Positions 16,750 through 28,870 of a stretch of DNA of 64,000 nucleotides are shown here, in pieces. The stretch is from NCBI RefSeq assembly GCF_030265065.1, contig NC_080407.1, forward strand, positions 56,647,666 through 56,711,665. Reading direction: 5' to 3'. How positions within the stretch are numbered: the stretch's first letter is position 1; every line of letters begins with the position of its first letter. A model generated the notes under the pieces. The model did not search any database and was not told the origin of the DNA. It saw nothing but the letters and a program-made list of their open reading frames with translations. Both the position numbers and the translations under genes were made by a program. Source of the DNA: Corythoichthys intestinalis (taxonomy: Eukaryota; Chordata; Actinopteri; Syngnathiformes; Syngnathidae).

Positions 16750-17048
16750 AGGTTAGGCTTAGCGTATCATGACGAGTTATTTCTAATAACTGCCTCAAAA
16801 AAGAAGCCAACTCCTTATGGTCTTGTACAGTAGTAGTTATAGTACTGTATAATATTAACGCCACTGTCAAAGTGTTACCAAAAAAAAAAAAGACATTGTA
16901 AGCAGTTCCACATTGCTTGAGTATTCTTTTAGTAAAAAATGTTTTAGTTGAGCACATTTTTGGATGACTGCTTTTACTTGAGTAATACTATTTTGAAGTA
17001 ACACTACTCTTACTTGAGTCCATTTTTTGACTAGTCTATCCACCTCTG
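16750..17048. mobile_element. hAT-type MITE fragment
   Basis: The segment contains several 'ACTTGAGTAA' and 'TTTTACTTGAG' phrases and ends in TCTATCCACCTCTG, the inverted end of a common fish hAT-type MITE (CAGAGGTGGATAGA). The left terminus is not resolved. Confidence 0.5.
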
Positions 17049-17800
17049 AAGGTGACTGTGCTTCCTACACTTGCCAAGGGGAGGCTACTCTCTCTGGGCC
17101 ATTTAGTTTTTGTTTACCAACAAGCGAAGCGTGTCGGCGAGTCACGTTTCTTGGATTGCGGCTAATCTCCTGGCATTAGGCCCACCTCCATCTGGCTCGG
17201 GCGAGCGCCGTCTGCGGCCGGTTAAATTCATTCACAAAATATCATGGAGACGTCACAATGTATTTTATGCGTTGTGGTAGTCGGTGAAGGAAGATGACTA
17301 TTTTGTCCAAACCTCAGAGGCCCGAAAACGCATTTTTAGGCAAACCTGTCCCGTTAGGGACGCAGAAGGAAGAAAAATCCCCGTCAATACTACCAATTGT
17401 GCCGTACAAACACGCGCGGCGAGAGTTTATTTTTGGGCCCCGCGCAATCCCGCCGACTAACGAGGCGACGTACCGTAAGGCGATCAAAGCGACACCTTTG
17501 CGCGCTCGGCCGAGATGGCGGCGGAGCAACTGGTGCGACAGCCTTCTGTGACTTTTCTTCAGAAGGGGCTTTTGATTTTCTGACGTGGGCAACAGCAGGC
17601 GCGCCCATCTGGCCGGATGCACTCTCACCTGACACTTTGACAAAATCCTAAACAACGACAGCAGCAGATAACTGTTTGATTTCCTTATTCTTATTAGTCA
17701 GTGCAAGAAGAGGGAACAAAATGGCACCTCTCTTATGCTCATGCTAACAGTTGTATATTTTGAAGAGGACACATTTTCTTTAATTATATGACATATGGAG
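17049..17800. other. Non-coding stretch in the deltex intron
   Basis: It is GC-rich in places (17400-17600), with several overlapping open frames but no family match that I recognise. The true 3' end of the broken WWE exon lies somewhere near or left of 17830 and could not be fixed. Confidence 0.3.
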
Positions 17801-18670
17801 GGGGAAGCGACAGGGGCGACGGACGGCCCGAGTTGAGGGACAGGGCGGCGGCCAAGTCGAGGAGGGAGAGCGGGTGCGCGAAAACCGGATTTCCCATCCC
17901 CGGGCGGCCCGATGTCCCGTGAAGGGAGGGCGAGATCGAGGGCAATCGAGGGAGTGTCGGCGAGAAGGCCACCGCGTGGATCAGGTGACCGTTCGGCACG
18001 GGACCGTAGTCCGCGGCGGTCGGCGACCCAGAGTCCGAGCGCTGGAAAGCGTCTCCGCCTCGACGCCGAGGAGCGGTGCGCACCGCCGGCAGGCGCGGGC
18101 CGTCCCCAAAGAGGCAATCGTTGACCGCCCCGCCGGGGTACCCGCTCCCATCGGCTCCTCCGATCCCGTTCGGCCTCGCGGAAACATCGGCGCCGCCGGG
18201 ACGAGGCCCCGACGCGGGCGCCCGGGATCCGGGCAGAGGCCCCGATACTAAGTGGTACGGCAAAACGGCGCGCCGTTTTTCGATTGGAGTCAAGCTCCCG
18301 AAGTCGATGAGGTAGCAGAGGCCCAGAGGGGCGAGGTCCGGCCGAGGTTGTTGACGGTTGAATGGCGGCGCACGCTTCCGTGTCGTACGCCGTCGGGCTA
18401 CCGACGTCGTTCTACCACTCCCGCGGCCATCCCCGGCCGGGCGCCGACGTCGGCTCGTAAAAACTGCGGCGAAGTGCCTGGAGGGCACAAATGTTGCTAC
18501 GTTACATTCCCAATGGAAAGTTTCCCAACCGTCTCTTATTTGCAACCTTATCAATAGTGGAAAAAGTATGTGGAGGCACGATATGACTTGCGATAGTCCT
18601 ATATTACAGATGCTGATGGGTTAAGATATGGACACTTGTTAAAACTGTTGAGCGACCTATTCCTCTAAAC

Positions 18671-19900
18671 CAAGGGGCGGGAACCTTTCTGGCTGAGAGA
18701 GCCATAAACACATTTTTAAAAATGTAATCCCGTGAGAGCCATACAATATGTTTAAAACTAAAAATATGTGTAATGTGTGCATTTGATGTCATTTCAACAT
18801 TTTTAAAGTACAGTAAGTCTCTGAATTCTTTTGAATAACATTGTTATGCTGTTGCTAATCAATGACGAATATTTCTTACCATGAATGCGACTTCGGGTGC
18901 TGCATGGTGTTGCTGATGGCTTTGTAGTCTGGTTGATACTTGATGAGGTTCAGCGTGATGCAGGCATTGAGAAACGTAGGCTACGTCTCTTTTCATGTTC
19001 ACGAAGAAGCGACATGAATCCTCTCTTTTTTCCAAGCATACACAGAGCACCATCAGTGCACACCGAAACAAGTTTGTCCATTGGTCGATTTTTTTTCTTT
19101 AGCTAACTCAATGAAGGACTTGAAGAAATCCTCCCCTCTTGTTGTTCCTTGCATAGCCCAAACTGCCAGACTTTCCTCATGTAGTGTGTCACCGACAACA
19201 TACCTTGCGATCACGCTGAACTGTGATAAATTGCTTAGGTCCGTTGACTCATCCAAAGCGAGGGGAAAAAAATGGAGCCTAATTTATGTCCTTCACTTGC
19301 GTTGCCTCAATTTGATTTGACATCGTGATGGTACGATCGTGAACAGTTCTTGCTGACAGGGGCATGTCTTTTATCCGTTTACTAATCTTGTCTTTATCCG
19401 AAAAGTCGTCAAAAAGTTGATTGGCAACATCAAGCGTGAATGCTTTGGCGTACTCCCCATCTGTGAATGGCTTCCCGTTTGCTAAAGCGAATTGCAGTCA
19501 CCTTGTTTGGCCCAAACACGGAGTTGCTACTGACTAGCTTGCACTCTCGTAAGAAGCTCTTGACATGCTTTCTTCCTGTTGTCCCCCGAACACCGGATAT
19601 TTCCATGCAAATGTAGTATGGCGGGTGTCGAAGTGCCGCTTTATATTTGACCTTTTCATAGATGCAATTTTATCATTGCATGTTAGACACACCGCAGACC
19701 CTGCTCTCTCCACAAAGGCAAATTCCTCTGTCCATTCCTGCTGAAAAGTAGGACACTCCTCGTCTTTTTTTCTTTTGTGCCATCTTCTCAAAAGGGTTTG
19801 TAAAATTAGCGGGGAAAACGAAACTAAAACCGTGGGGAAATGACGACGCGCATGCATGGACGCGCGCAGCAACCGCCGCCCCGCCCACTTTTATCTACGT
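18671..19900 (-). mobile_element. hAT transposase relic
   Basis: It opens at the left with CAAGGGGCGGGAACCTTTCT, resembling a hAT terminal repeat. On the minus strand two transposase pieces are readable: an N-terminal zinc-finger-like part at about 19870-19535 (ECPTFQQEWTEEFAFVE, VCLTCNDKIASMKRSNIKRH) and a core part at about 19256-19053 with the family motif DESTDLS. They lie in different frames and the rest is too decayed to read, so the enzyme is inactive. The right terminus is unresolved. The relic lies upstream of the broken WWE exon, where the deltex first exon would be expected. Confidence 0.75.
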
Positions 19901-20303
19901 CTTTTCATTCAAACAGATAGATCGATGGCGCAACTTGCTCATTCTGGTATGCACAAGTGAATGCAGACAGAAATGTCTTCGCACGGTGTGGAGAATAAAA
20001 TGATCAAAGTCAAAGTCAAAAAGTCTGCGCTGTGCAAGCCAGGAGGAGGTTCACAACCACACAATGTAAGTACATACATCATACACTATATTACACATAC
20101 ATATCGTACGCGATAATAGTCGAACTATGATAGAAAAAGATATGTTGTCTCGTGGAATGCTCTAACAGCCAATCAAAATGGAGAAAAGCCAATCGTAAAC
20201 CATCGTTTTCTGAATGTAATCGCTATCGCTTCAACTTTTTTTTTCTCCATATCGAACAGAAACGTAGAAAAAGAAAGTCGTTAGTAAAATGGAACGAAAA
20301 GAG

Positions 20304-20375
20304 TGGAGATGCCGGGGATTGAACCCGGGACCTCATACATGCGAAGCATGCGCTCTACCACTGAGCTACATCCCC
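20304..20375 (-). tRNA. tRNA-Ala (anticodon CGC)
   Basis: The 72-nt sequence on the minus strand folds as a full cloverleaf. The acceptor stem is GGGGATG with CATCTCC. Box A is TAGCTCAGTGG. The anticodon arm is CATGC, loop TTCGCAT, GTATG, with anticodon CGC. The T-arm is CCGGG, TTCAATC, CCCGG (box B GGTTCAATCCC). The discriminator base is A (20304). A run of four T on the minus strand (plus 297-300 of 20 kb) follows within 10 bases as a Pol III terminator. It appears intact and is essentially identical to the vertebrate tRNA-Ala-CGC sequence I know. Confidence 0.95.
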
Positions 20376-20539
20376 GTTCGGCAGATGGATGGCAGAATAT
20401 CCTTACTTCTATTGGACCGTTGTCGGCTTTGTGGAGGAAGTCGGTGTGATGTCACGATGACGTCACCTCGCTTAGCAATGTGTCGCCATTTTGCGAAGGG
20501 GGCACGCACAGCTAAACGTTCCGTAGACAAACGTCTGAA

Positions 20540-21300
20540 ATTCATATATTTCAGGTGTGTTTTGCATCTTTTTTCATAAAAACGTCTTAAACATGGCTTA
20601 CTATTATCACAGGTCGCTGCCGACAGACGCGAGGAGGCGATACAATTTAAAATTGCCGTGTATTGGCTTGCAATTCTGCCCATACAAAGTCACAGCTGAT
20701 AGCTGGATAAACAAAGGAATGGCCTGCAGTGGAGTTGGGAAACATCTCATATAAAGTCACCCAGTAAGATGACCTTTATCAATGATGTGGAATATGTACT
20801 GTGTGGAACTGCGATAATTGGTGGTATATACGAAGTGATTATTCCTGCCGTAACCGGTCATTCGCTTCCAAGCGTTATTTAGCCGTAAACACGTCACGGC
20901 AAAATAACCCGTTCCCACCGGGCCAATAATATACCGATTGACTAATCAGAGCAGTTCACGGCAAAAGAAAAATAACGCTTTGCGTGTTGCCGGTTACGGT
21001 AATAAAAACCACTGCCTAGTCTATTGAATCCTCGTAGCTAATTGGGGCAAAAAAAAAAAAAAAAACATCGATTCAAGTTTACTCACCAGTAATAAAATGT
21101 CGGCTGCAAATGTAAATGTGCTTGGATTTATTTTCCCACAGGCGAGAATAGTCCACGGAACCGTCTTCTTTTACTGTTCCTGGCTGAATTGCTTTCAACC
21201 ATTTGTTTGTCGGAAGAATGAAGAACTTCAAATCTTCCTTGTGCGACAACCCGCAACACAGCAACTTTTAGTCATTCCGACGGAAAAAGACCGCAAATAA
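20540..21300. mobile_element. Possible THAP-domain and other relic exons from a transposon-like gene
   Basis: On the minus strand, 21264-21079 reads like part of a THAP zinc finger (DLKFFILPTNKWLKAI, then HIYICSRHFITG) and ends at a donor-like GTGAGT. On the plus strand, 20593-20754 gives MAYYYHRSLPTDARRRYNLK, which resembles first exons of multicopy fish genes of unknown function. No complete gene could be assembled. I read this as debris of domesticated or transposon-linked multicopy genes; confidence is low. Confidence 0.35.
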
Positions 21301-21509
21301 GACCAAAGTTCAACGCATTTGTATTACAATGCGTGACAGAGCAACTGCTCTGCTTGCCCCATTTTGAATATGGCGAGCCTTTGTTGTGGCTGCTGAGGTA
21401 TTCATGCCCGGATGTCTGACTGCCTCTATTGTGCAGTTTCTCAAAAAAAAAATGAAGCGTTTTTTAAAAAAATTGCCCACCACACTTATGTCTGAAACAC
21501 GGACAATGA

Positions 21510-21900
21510 ATTTGTCACTAGCCGAAGTTGGTAGTAATGCGTTACATTTACTGGAGTAACTTTTGACTTTGACTTGAGTGGATTTGTGAGGATGCAACAC
21601 TACTCTGACTCCGCTAGACTAGAGTCCATTCTGCATATTAGATTTGACTGCCTTTTTTGCCAGCGGTTATAGTAGTCTACCGATAACAGTTCTGTATTTT
21701 CTTTTGTCAGCACGTCGTCGTCGTCATCCATACATTTGAGATGATGTTGTGCTAAGAAAAGAATATACCATTGTCTATAAAAAAACATTCAGACATAAGC
21801 AGTTACTCATTGAGTACTCTTTTCACCAATTACTTTTTTACTTGAGTCCGATTTTTCAGAAAACCACTTAGAGAGTGGTGTTCCTGTCAAATAAAAAATA
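21510..21900. mobile_element. hAT-type MITE relic
   Basis: It contains GCGTTACATTTACTGGAGTAAC, TTACTCATTGAGTACTC and TTTTACTTGAGTCCG, phrases shared with the 16750-17048 fragment. The termini are decayed and no target duplication was found. It lies just downstream of ptprcap. Confidence 0.45.
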
Positions 21901-21904
21901 TTAC

Positions 21905-22010
21905 TCAAGCCCACTTTTTGCCCCCCGGTGACGGACGTCCAATTCGGAAGGGAAGCCGCCACGCCTACCGGTCCGAATGGGTCGGACGTCCGTCGACGGA
22001 AGGCGATTTC
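21905..22010. repeat. Inverted pair of the dispersed GACGTCC repeat
   Basis: GACGGACGTCCAATTCGGAA (21932-21951) and, further right, GAATGGGTCGGACGTCCGTC form a divergent inverted arrangement of the repeat family. It lies just beyond the ptprcap 3' end. Confidence 0.55.
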
Positions 22011-22136
22011 TGAAACCCCGATATTTCAAGGTACGGCGTCGATTCATTCGACGACACAATATGGGAAATGTCTCATGTTTGAGGACCGGAAATTTATTGA
22101 CGATTGAATTTTGCAAACATACAAACAAGTAGGCTC

Positions 22137-22559
22137 TCACGCGGCCTCCCTCTCAGACCACACCACGCTCCCGGAGAAGTGATTTAAAACGACAAAGACA
22201 TCGGGCCCCCCGGATTCCTCTTTTGCGTCGCTTCTCGCCTGGACCGGCTCGTCGCTCGGCAGGTCGCTACACGGACTCCCGCTACGTTCCTCCTCTTGCG
22301 CGGGCTCCTCCCCAAAGTCCCGCATTTCCACGCCGTCCCGCTTGGGACGGGGCCCCGGTCGGACCCCGAGACGGGTTCCCAGGGCGGCCGCCGCCCTTCT
22401 CGCCCGCTCCCGTAGACCGCCTTCCTCGTAGACGACGCGTCGCAAGGCGTATTTCCCGTCCGTCTCCCTGTTCAACTTCTTGTACAGGATGACCAGCAAC
22501 ACGAGAAGAGCGAGGAAGGCCGCGAAGAGCAAGACGTTAGTGACGGTGGAGTCGGCCAT
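22137..22559 (-). CDS. ptprcap: PTPRC (CD45)-associated protein-like single-pass membrane protein
   Basis: The product has 140 residues. After a short N-terminus (MADSTVTN) comes one hydrophobic span (about residues 9-28, VLLFAAFLALLVLLVILY), then a basic stop-transfer KKLNRETDGKY and an acidic cytoplasmic tail ending LNHFSGSVVWSE. Two points support PTPRCAP. The juxtamembrane 'NRETDGKY' and the tail 'L-x-x-F-x-G-S-x-x-W' parallel the mammalian 'SRDSGGYY' and 'LHAFAGSAAW', and the gene abuts coro1b, as in human 11q13. PTPRCAP binds the CD45 phosphatase in lymphocytes. The exon begins at an acceptor-like CTTTGCTTCAG just before ATATGGCC, so an upstream exon may add a signal peptide; none was identified. 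A minus-strand AATAAA lies about 40 bp past the stop (plus 22093-22098). Confidence 0.7.
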   Translation of the reverse strand: MADSTVTNVLLFAAFLALLVLLVILYKKLNRETDGKYALRRVVYEEGGLRERARRAAAALGTRLGVRPGPRPKRDGVEMRDFGEEPAQEEERSGSPCSDLPSDEPVQARSDAKEESGGPDVFVVLNHFSGSVVWSEREAA

Positions 22560-23598
22560 ATCTGAAGCAAAGACGGGATTTTGCATCTGAACTGAATTGA
22601 AAAATCAACTCCTTGACAGCAATGTGACCGGGACACCGCCGAATATGATCGAGTTACGTGACAGCATTTGGGAAATACAAACAACTTTATCAAGTATTAT
22701 TGTTCTGGAGGCAGGTAACAGAAAGCCATAAGCGCAGGAAGTGTGTCTGCAGTTTGCAGTTTTGCTGGTTTCCTGAAGGCAACGGAGCCAAAATGTTGCG
22801 TGGGAGTCATGCAAATATCACCGTATTTGTCAAATGACTTTCAAAGGCATTCTGAAAATGAGAAAAAAACAAACTTACCCCCAGTGTGAGCAAATGGGTT
22901 GTTGGTTAAAAAACAAACTGGAAGTCAAGTGATGCAGAGGACTCCACTTGTCGGAGGTACGACGAGATAGTGAGGGGAGGCGGAAAAAGTTCAGCCGCTT
23001 TGAAGGAGGGATGAGGCGGAGAGAAAGAAAATACGTTTCTAGAAAGAGGAAGTGTAGGTTGTGATTTTGAATTGAATGACGTAGATTTCATTTCATCCCT
23101 CTGGGTTTGAAAATGAAACTTTCAGATCAATGGTCCAATTTTGATTCCGTGCTTTATTTTGTCTTACCTCGGTACAACCACAGTCATGTGAGTTTTTTTT
23201 CTCAAGCTGGCATTTCCTGCCCTGCCTGAAAATCCCAAATAATCCCGCTGATTGTCTCACTCAACCATGTACAATGAAATATTTTTCAAGACGACACAAA
23301 AAGTGTGCGCAGAATACAAAGGAGGATTTATTCCATTTGCTACATGGAAAGAATTGTCATCAGTGCATACAATATAAAGAGGGAATGTACAATAGACTAC
23401 AAATCAAAAGATATTGCTGACGTTGGACCGACCGACCGACCGACCGACACTAAATTCACAACACTCAACAGTTCACCTTCAGTTTTTTCCGTCGATCGCA
23501 AACGTCTCCCATTTGCTCTACGCGCTAAGGACTGGGATACGATCGGCGGTTTAGCGGCGCCGAACTACCTGATTAGTTAACCAGTCGCCGAGGACGGC
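22560..23598. other. Intergenic stretch between ptprcap and coro1b
   Basis: No coding signal was recognised. The coro1b polyadenylation signal (plus TTTATT at 23327-23332) and a short GACC tandem run (about 23427-23448) lie on the coro1b side. Any ptprcap promoter or first exon should lie in 22600-23300, but I could not identify it. Confidence 0.45.
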
Positions 23599-25800
<2,202 letters not shown>

Positions 25801-27581
25801 TTATCCTATTATATCGGTAGATATCTTGTAAAAAGTGAATCGATTGAAGTTGGTGAGCTCATCTTCATTTTGTCTCTTTTCCATTGTCCACTTGTTGTGT
25901 ACACTGTGCAATAGCAGACCCTCGGGGGGGGGGGTAACTCTACACCCCTATCATACCATAATAACAATGTAGTTATGCTAACTGCAAGCAAAAAGTTTGG
26001 ACAGCCCTGATATAGGGAGTGCTGCTCTCCTGATGAAATGGCCCACCGAACACGTCGTTCCTTTTGTTTCCCCCGTCCTGCCGCACGAATAGAAGCAATT
26101 GTCTGCTGCGCGAAAACCAAGTGCGCATGCGTGTGATAAAAGGAGGAGGAGGGAAAAAAAAACAAAAAACGGAACCATTTTCGATGTTTTTTCGATTGCT
26201 TACCTGGCTTCTTTTCGGGGCTTTAGCGACAAACGGCGTGACAAGAAGGCGCAGGCCAATAATCCAACAGCGACTTAATCCACTCCCGAGTCCCCGAGTG
26301 GCGTTCACGACCTAGAAAACATCCAAATATCGGCATCCGTTAAAAAAGAAAGCAAAAAATCTTTTCCCCAGTTTTGGGGAGAGGCAAATATGCGTGTTCG
26401 TTCGCTGACATGACGGAGAGCATCGTCGCCGTCTGTGCTGCAAATAGAAAGTGGCCAGTGATGCACCCGGAGGAGGAGGAGGAGGATGGTGGCGGCGGTG
26501 GTCGTCCGTCCGTCCGGAATGTGGCTCGAACAAGGGAAGACCGTCAACTCGTTCCAGGTCCAGAACCGCGAGCGGTAGGCTAAAGTGGCTTCTGTCACGT
26601 GATTCGCTGAACCCAATCACATTACTCCTACGACGGAGAGTTGTTCCAACGGTTATTACGTGACATTCACCCTAATCGGACTGACGACTGAGAACGGTGA
26701 ATATACGGAGAGTGCGCGCTACATTTGGTGCTCGTGTACATTGGCGTTGTGACAAACGTACGACACACGCGACGCCATTTTATCTTTGAATTGCCCCCCA
26801 CTGCGTTTCCCACCGTGCACCTGAACGAGCGATTTCAGCAATGAATTAGTTCAGCCCCTAGATGGCAGTGTTTCTCCATTGTTTCAAATAATGATTGGAA
26901 AAGTACAAGAATGAATGTCAATGGTTTATTTCATGTGTTTGTCATATAAATAAAGTGATGTTTCTAAATATATTAGTCAATGAAAAACCACTATTATGGT
27001 CGTCTGCTCAAAAGCGACTGCTCGTTTACGCAAAACGTCTCACCATCTGTTGATTCTGTTCTACCTAACAGCGAAGTTGGTAGACTGCAAAGAATATATA
27101 CTATAAAACAAAGGTATCGAGGTTTATCGGAACCAACAGGTGGCTCAGTGGCCGGCCGCGGGGCCGCACCCACTAGCAGCTGGGCTGCTTTAAGGTCCTA
27201 ACACTTCCGAACAAAATGTACACTCACATTGTTTTAATGATAATAATAATAATACGTTTTGGTTTCACAATCATTCAAACATTAAATAATCTAGCAAATA
27301 ATAAACATTTTTGAAAAGATGAGAGGATATATTCAGTAAGGGCCATCTACATTTACGTATCTGTACACACACATTGTTTTGGGTTTACGAGCACTGGTAG
27401 GTCTCAAGTGTCTGTCGCATTGGATCAGGTGGTCGGGAGTTCAAATCCCACAAGTAACATGAATATTAAAGTGGCAATACACCAAGTGATAATTGACTGT
27501 AAATATTGTTGAGATGATCAAGTAAGAAAAAAATGCAAATAGTGTAAAATTTCCTCCTCCCCGCAGGCAGTCCACTATGCC

Positions 27582-27670
27582 CCTTTTTTGGCGCAATGGA
27601 CAGCGCATTGGACTCCTAGATATGTATCGAGGCAATTCAAAGGTTGTGGGCTCGAGTCCCACCGGAGTCT
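27582..27670 (+). pseudogene. tRNA-Arg relic with intron, anticodon CCT
   Basis: Box A (TGGCGCAATGG, 27589-27599), the D arm, the anticodon region GGACTCCTAGA, an intron of about 15-20 bases and the T-stem GTGGG/CCCAC follow vertebrate intron-containing tRNA-Arg-TCT. Changes from that pattern are a T-to-C in the anticodon (TCT becomes CCT), a T-to-C at T54 (GGGCTCGAG), a 5' acceptor strand (CCTTTTT) that does not pair with the 3' strand CGGAGTC, and an atypical discriminator. A TTTTT terminator follows at once. It is probably a decaying tRNA gene. Confidence 0.7.
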
Positions 27671-27692
27671 GTTTTTAGTGTGTGTGTGTGTG

Positions 27693-27740
27693 TCATCGGC
27701 GTGTCAAATAAACAATTCATCGGCGTGTCAAATAAACAAT
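27693..27740 (+). repeat. Perfect 24-bp tandem duplication
   Basis: TCATCGGCGTGTCAAATAAA plus CAAT occurs twice without a mismatch, back to back, each copy with an AATAAA. It directly follows a short GT run behind the tRNA relic. This looks like a recent slippage or repair event. Confidence 0.85.
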
Positions 27741-28870
27741 GATGATGTTCGTATTTCCATGGGAAGTAAGAGTTTGTCCATCGCCTAGACTGGATGAAAG
27801 ACCACGTCAATACATGACACGAGTCTCTGCGCACGCGCTACAGAGGTTGTTTCGATCCGAGCTGCAAATTGTGTGGCACCGGTTGGACCCGTAGAGCCTA
27901 CCTATATGAAGGCTAGATGTTAAAGAGGAGTCGATGGCGTAAGTAACGAGTGGCCATCTTGGGTCGGGAAGAGTGATTGATTTTCTCCATTAAAATACTT
28001 ACAACTCGCTTTGTTAAAATACTTTCAACTCGCTGGTGTCGTGACGGATTTACAAGCGGGTTGCTAGTATAACAAAATCCTATTAACTCGGATTTTGAAA
28101 AAAGTATTAGTTCAGAGGTGCAGTTACTGACTCTGAAGTCGATGAAAAAGCAAACCGTTTGAAAATGAAAGAATTTGTAAATAGATATGACGCTATGTGA
28201 TGCATTTCATGTTATATTTAGCGAAGGGCACCGGCGCAGCGCAAAATAACCGACAAGTGAGGACGCTCGTCCGCGCTGTCTGTCTGTCTGTCTGTCTCAC
28301 AGCCAACATCGGACACGTAGTTCTACATATATATGATATCTACGGTCGGACCCACCTAGCAGCACCATAGGCTAGTTAGAAGTAGCTAGCTAGCTCTAGT
28401 TGTGCGCAGCTGTACACCGGACACCATACGTACGCCTCTTGAGAAATGTTTCATCCACTCGCCGGCGACATTTTAGTCTTTAGCCACGCTCGCTGCTGTC
28501 TTTGCTCGTTTTTCTACGCATTTTGTCCTCCTTTGTCGACGTTAGTGCGCTGGCCAGTTAGCCTCCGTGAGCTAAGTAGCCATCTTTACGTGGTGCTCTA
28601 GGTGTCAAAATAAGCGGTGACTTCATTTGCCTGGCTTAACAACTGAGGGAGGCGTCAAGGTAAACATTTTCTCTTCGTTTGATTCGGGCCACGGTATAAA
28701 CGGGACTGTACGTGATGTGTTATTTGCTCTTCAACTAGTTGAACTTTGACCTGTTAGGCCACATAAGAGTATGTGCCCCGATCGATCATCACGCCCGCCC
28801 ACCCCCGACCTTCTTGTCATTGTTTATCCCGAAGGTGCTGCACATCGGTGTCCGGGTTCAGGAGGTTGTG

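Larger units (their letters stand above)
12392..18477 (-). pseudogene. dtx4: Deltex-4-like E3 ubiquitin ligase gene with broken WWE exon
   Basis: Deltex proteins pair N-terminal WWE domains with a RING and a DTC domain and modulate Notch signalling. The six 3' exons are open, with good splice sites: 14053-13992 (VPTVPVKNPNGS), 13927-13763 (ILMSAAGLPVCLTRPP), 13675-13614 (VVERHLQKVRNPPEE), 13390-13076 (RING start), 13017-12928 and 12628-12392 (DTC end, stop TAG). PGHPDCKTVRIIYNIPPGIQ favours DTX4 over DTX1/2. The upstream exon, from acceptor 18477, starts with RRSFYEPTSAPGRG, matching the linker into WWE2. It then shows a TAG where a conserved Glu stands (EW-stop-ND), a frame change before LCYLIDF and loss of several residues. 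In the RING, the last zinc ligand of the usual CPTC is Arg (CATR). WWE exon 1 was not found. I call it a decaying host gene. A shortened RING-less DTC protein is the alternative. Confidence 0.8.

Noticed and set aside
23427-23448. GACC runs here and at 47641 and 53087 as a possible CRISPR-like array
   Set aside because: They are simple four-base tandem repeats without spacers, in a vertebrate genome.
27130-27460. Box A-like GTGGCTCAGTGG and box B-like GAGTTCAAATCCC as a tRNA gene
   Set aside because: The boxes are about 300 bases apart and no cloverleaf forms between them. They are probably unrelated repeat fragments.
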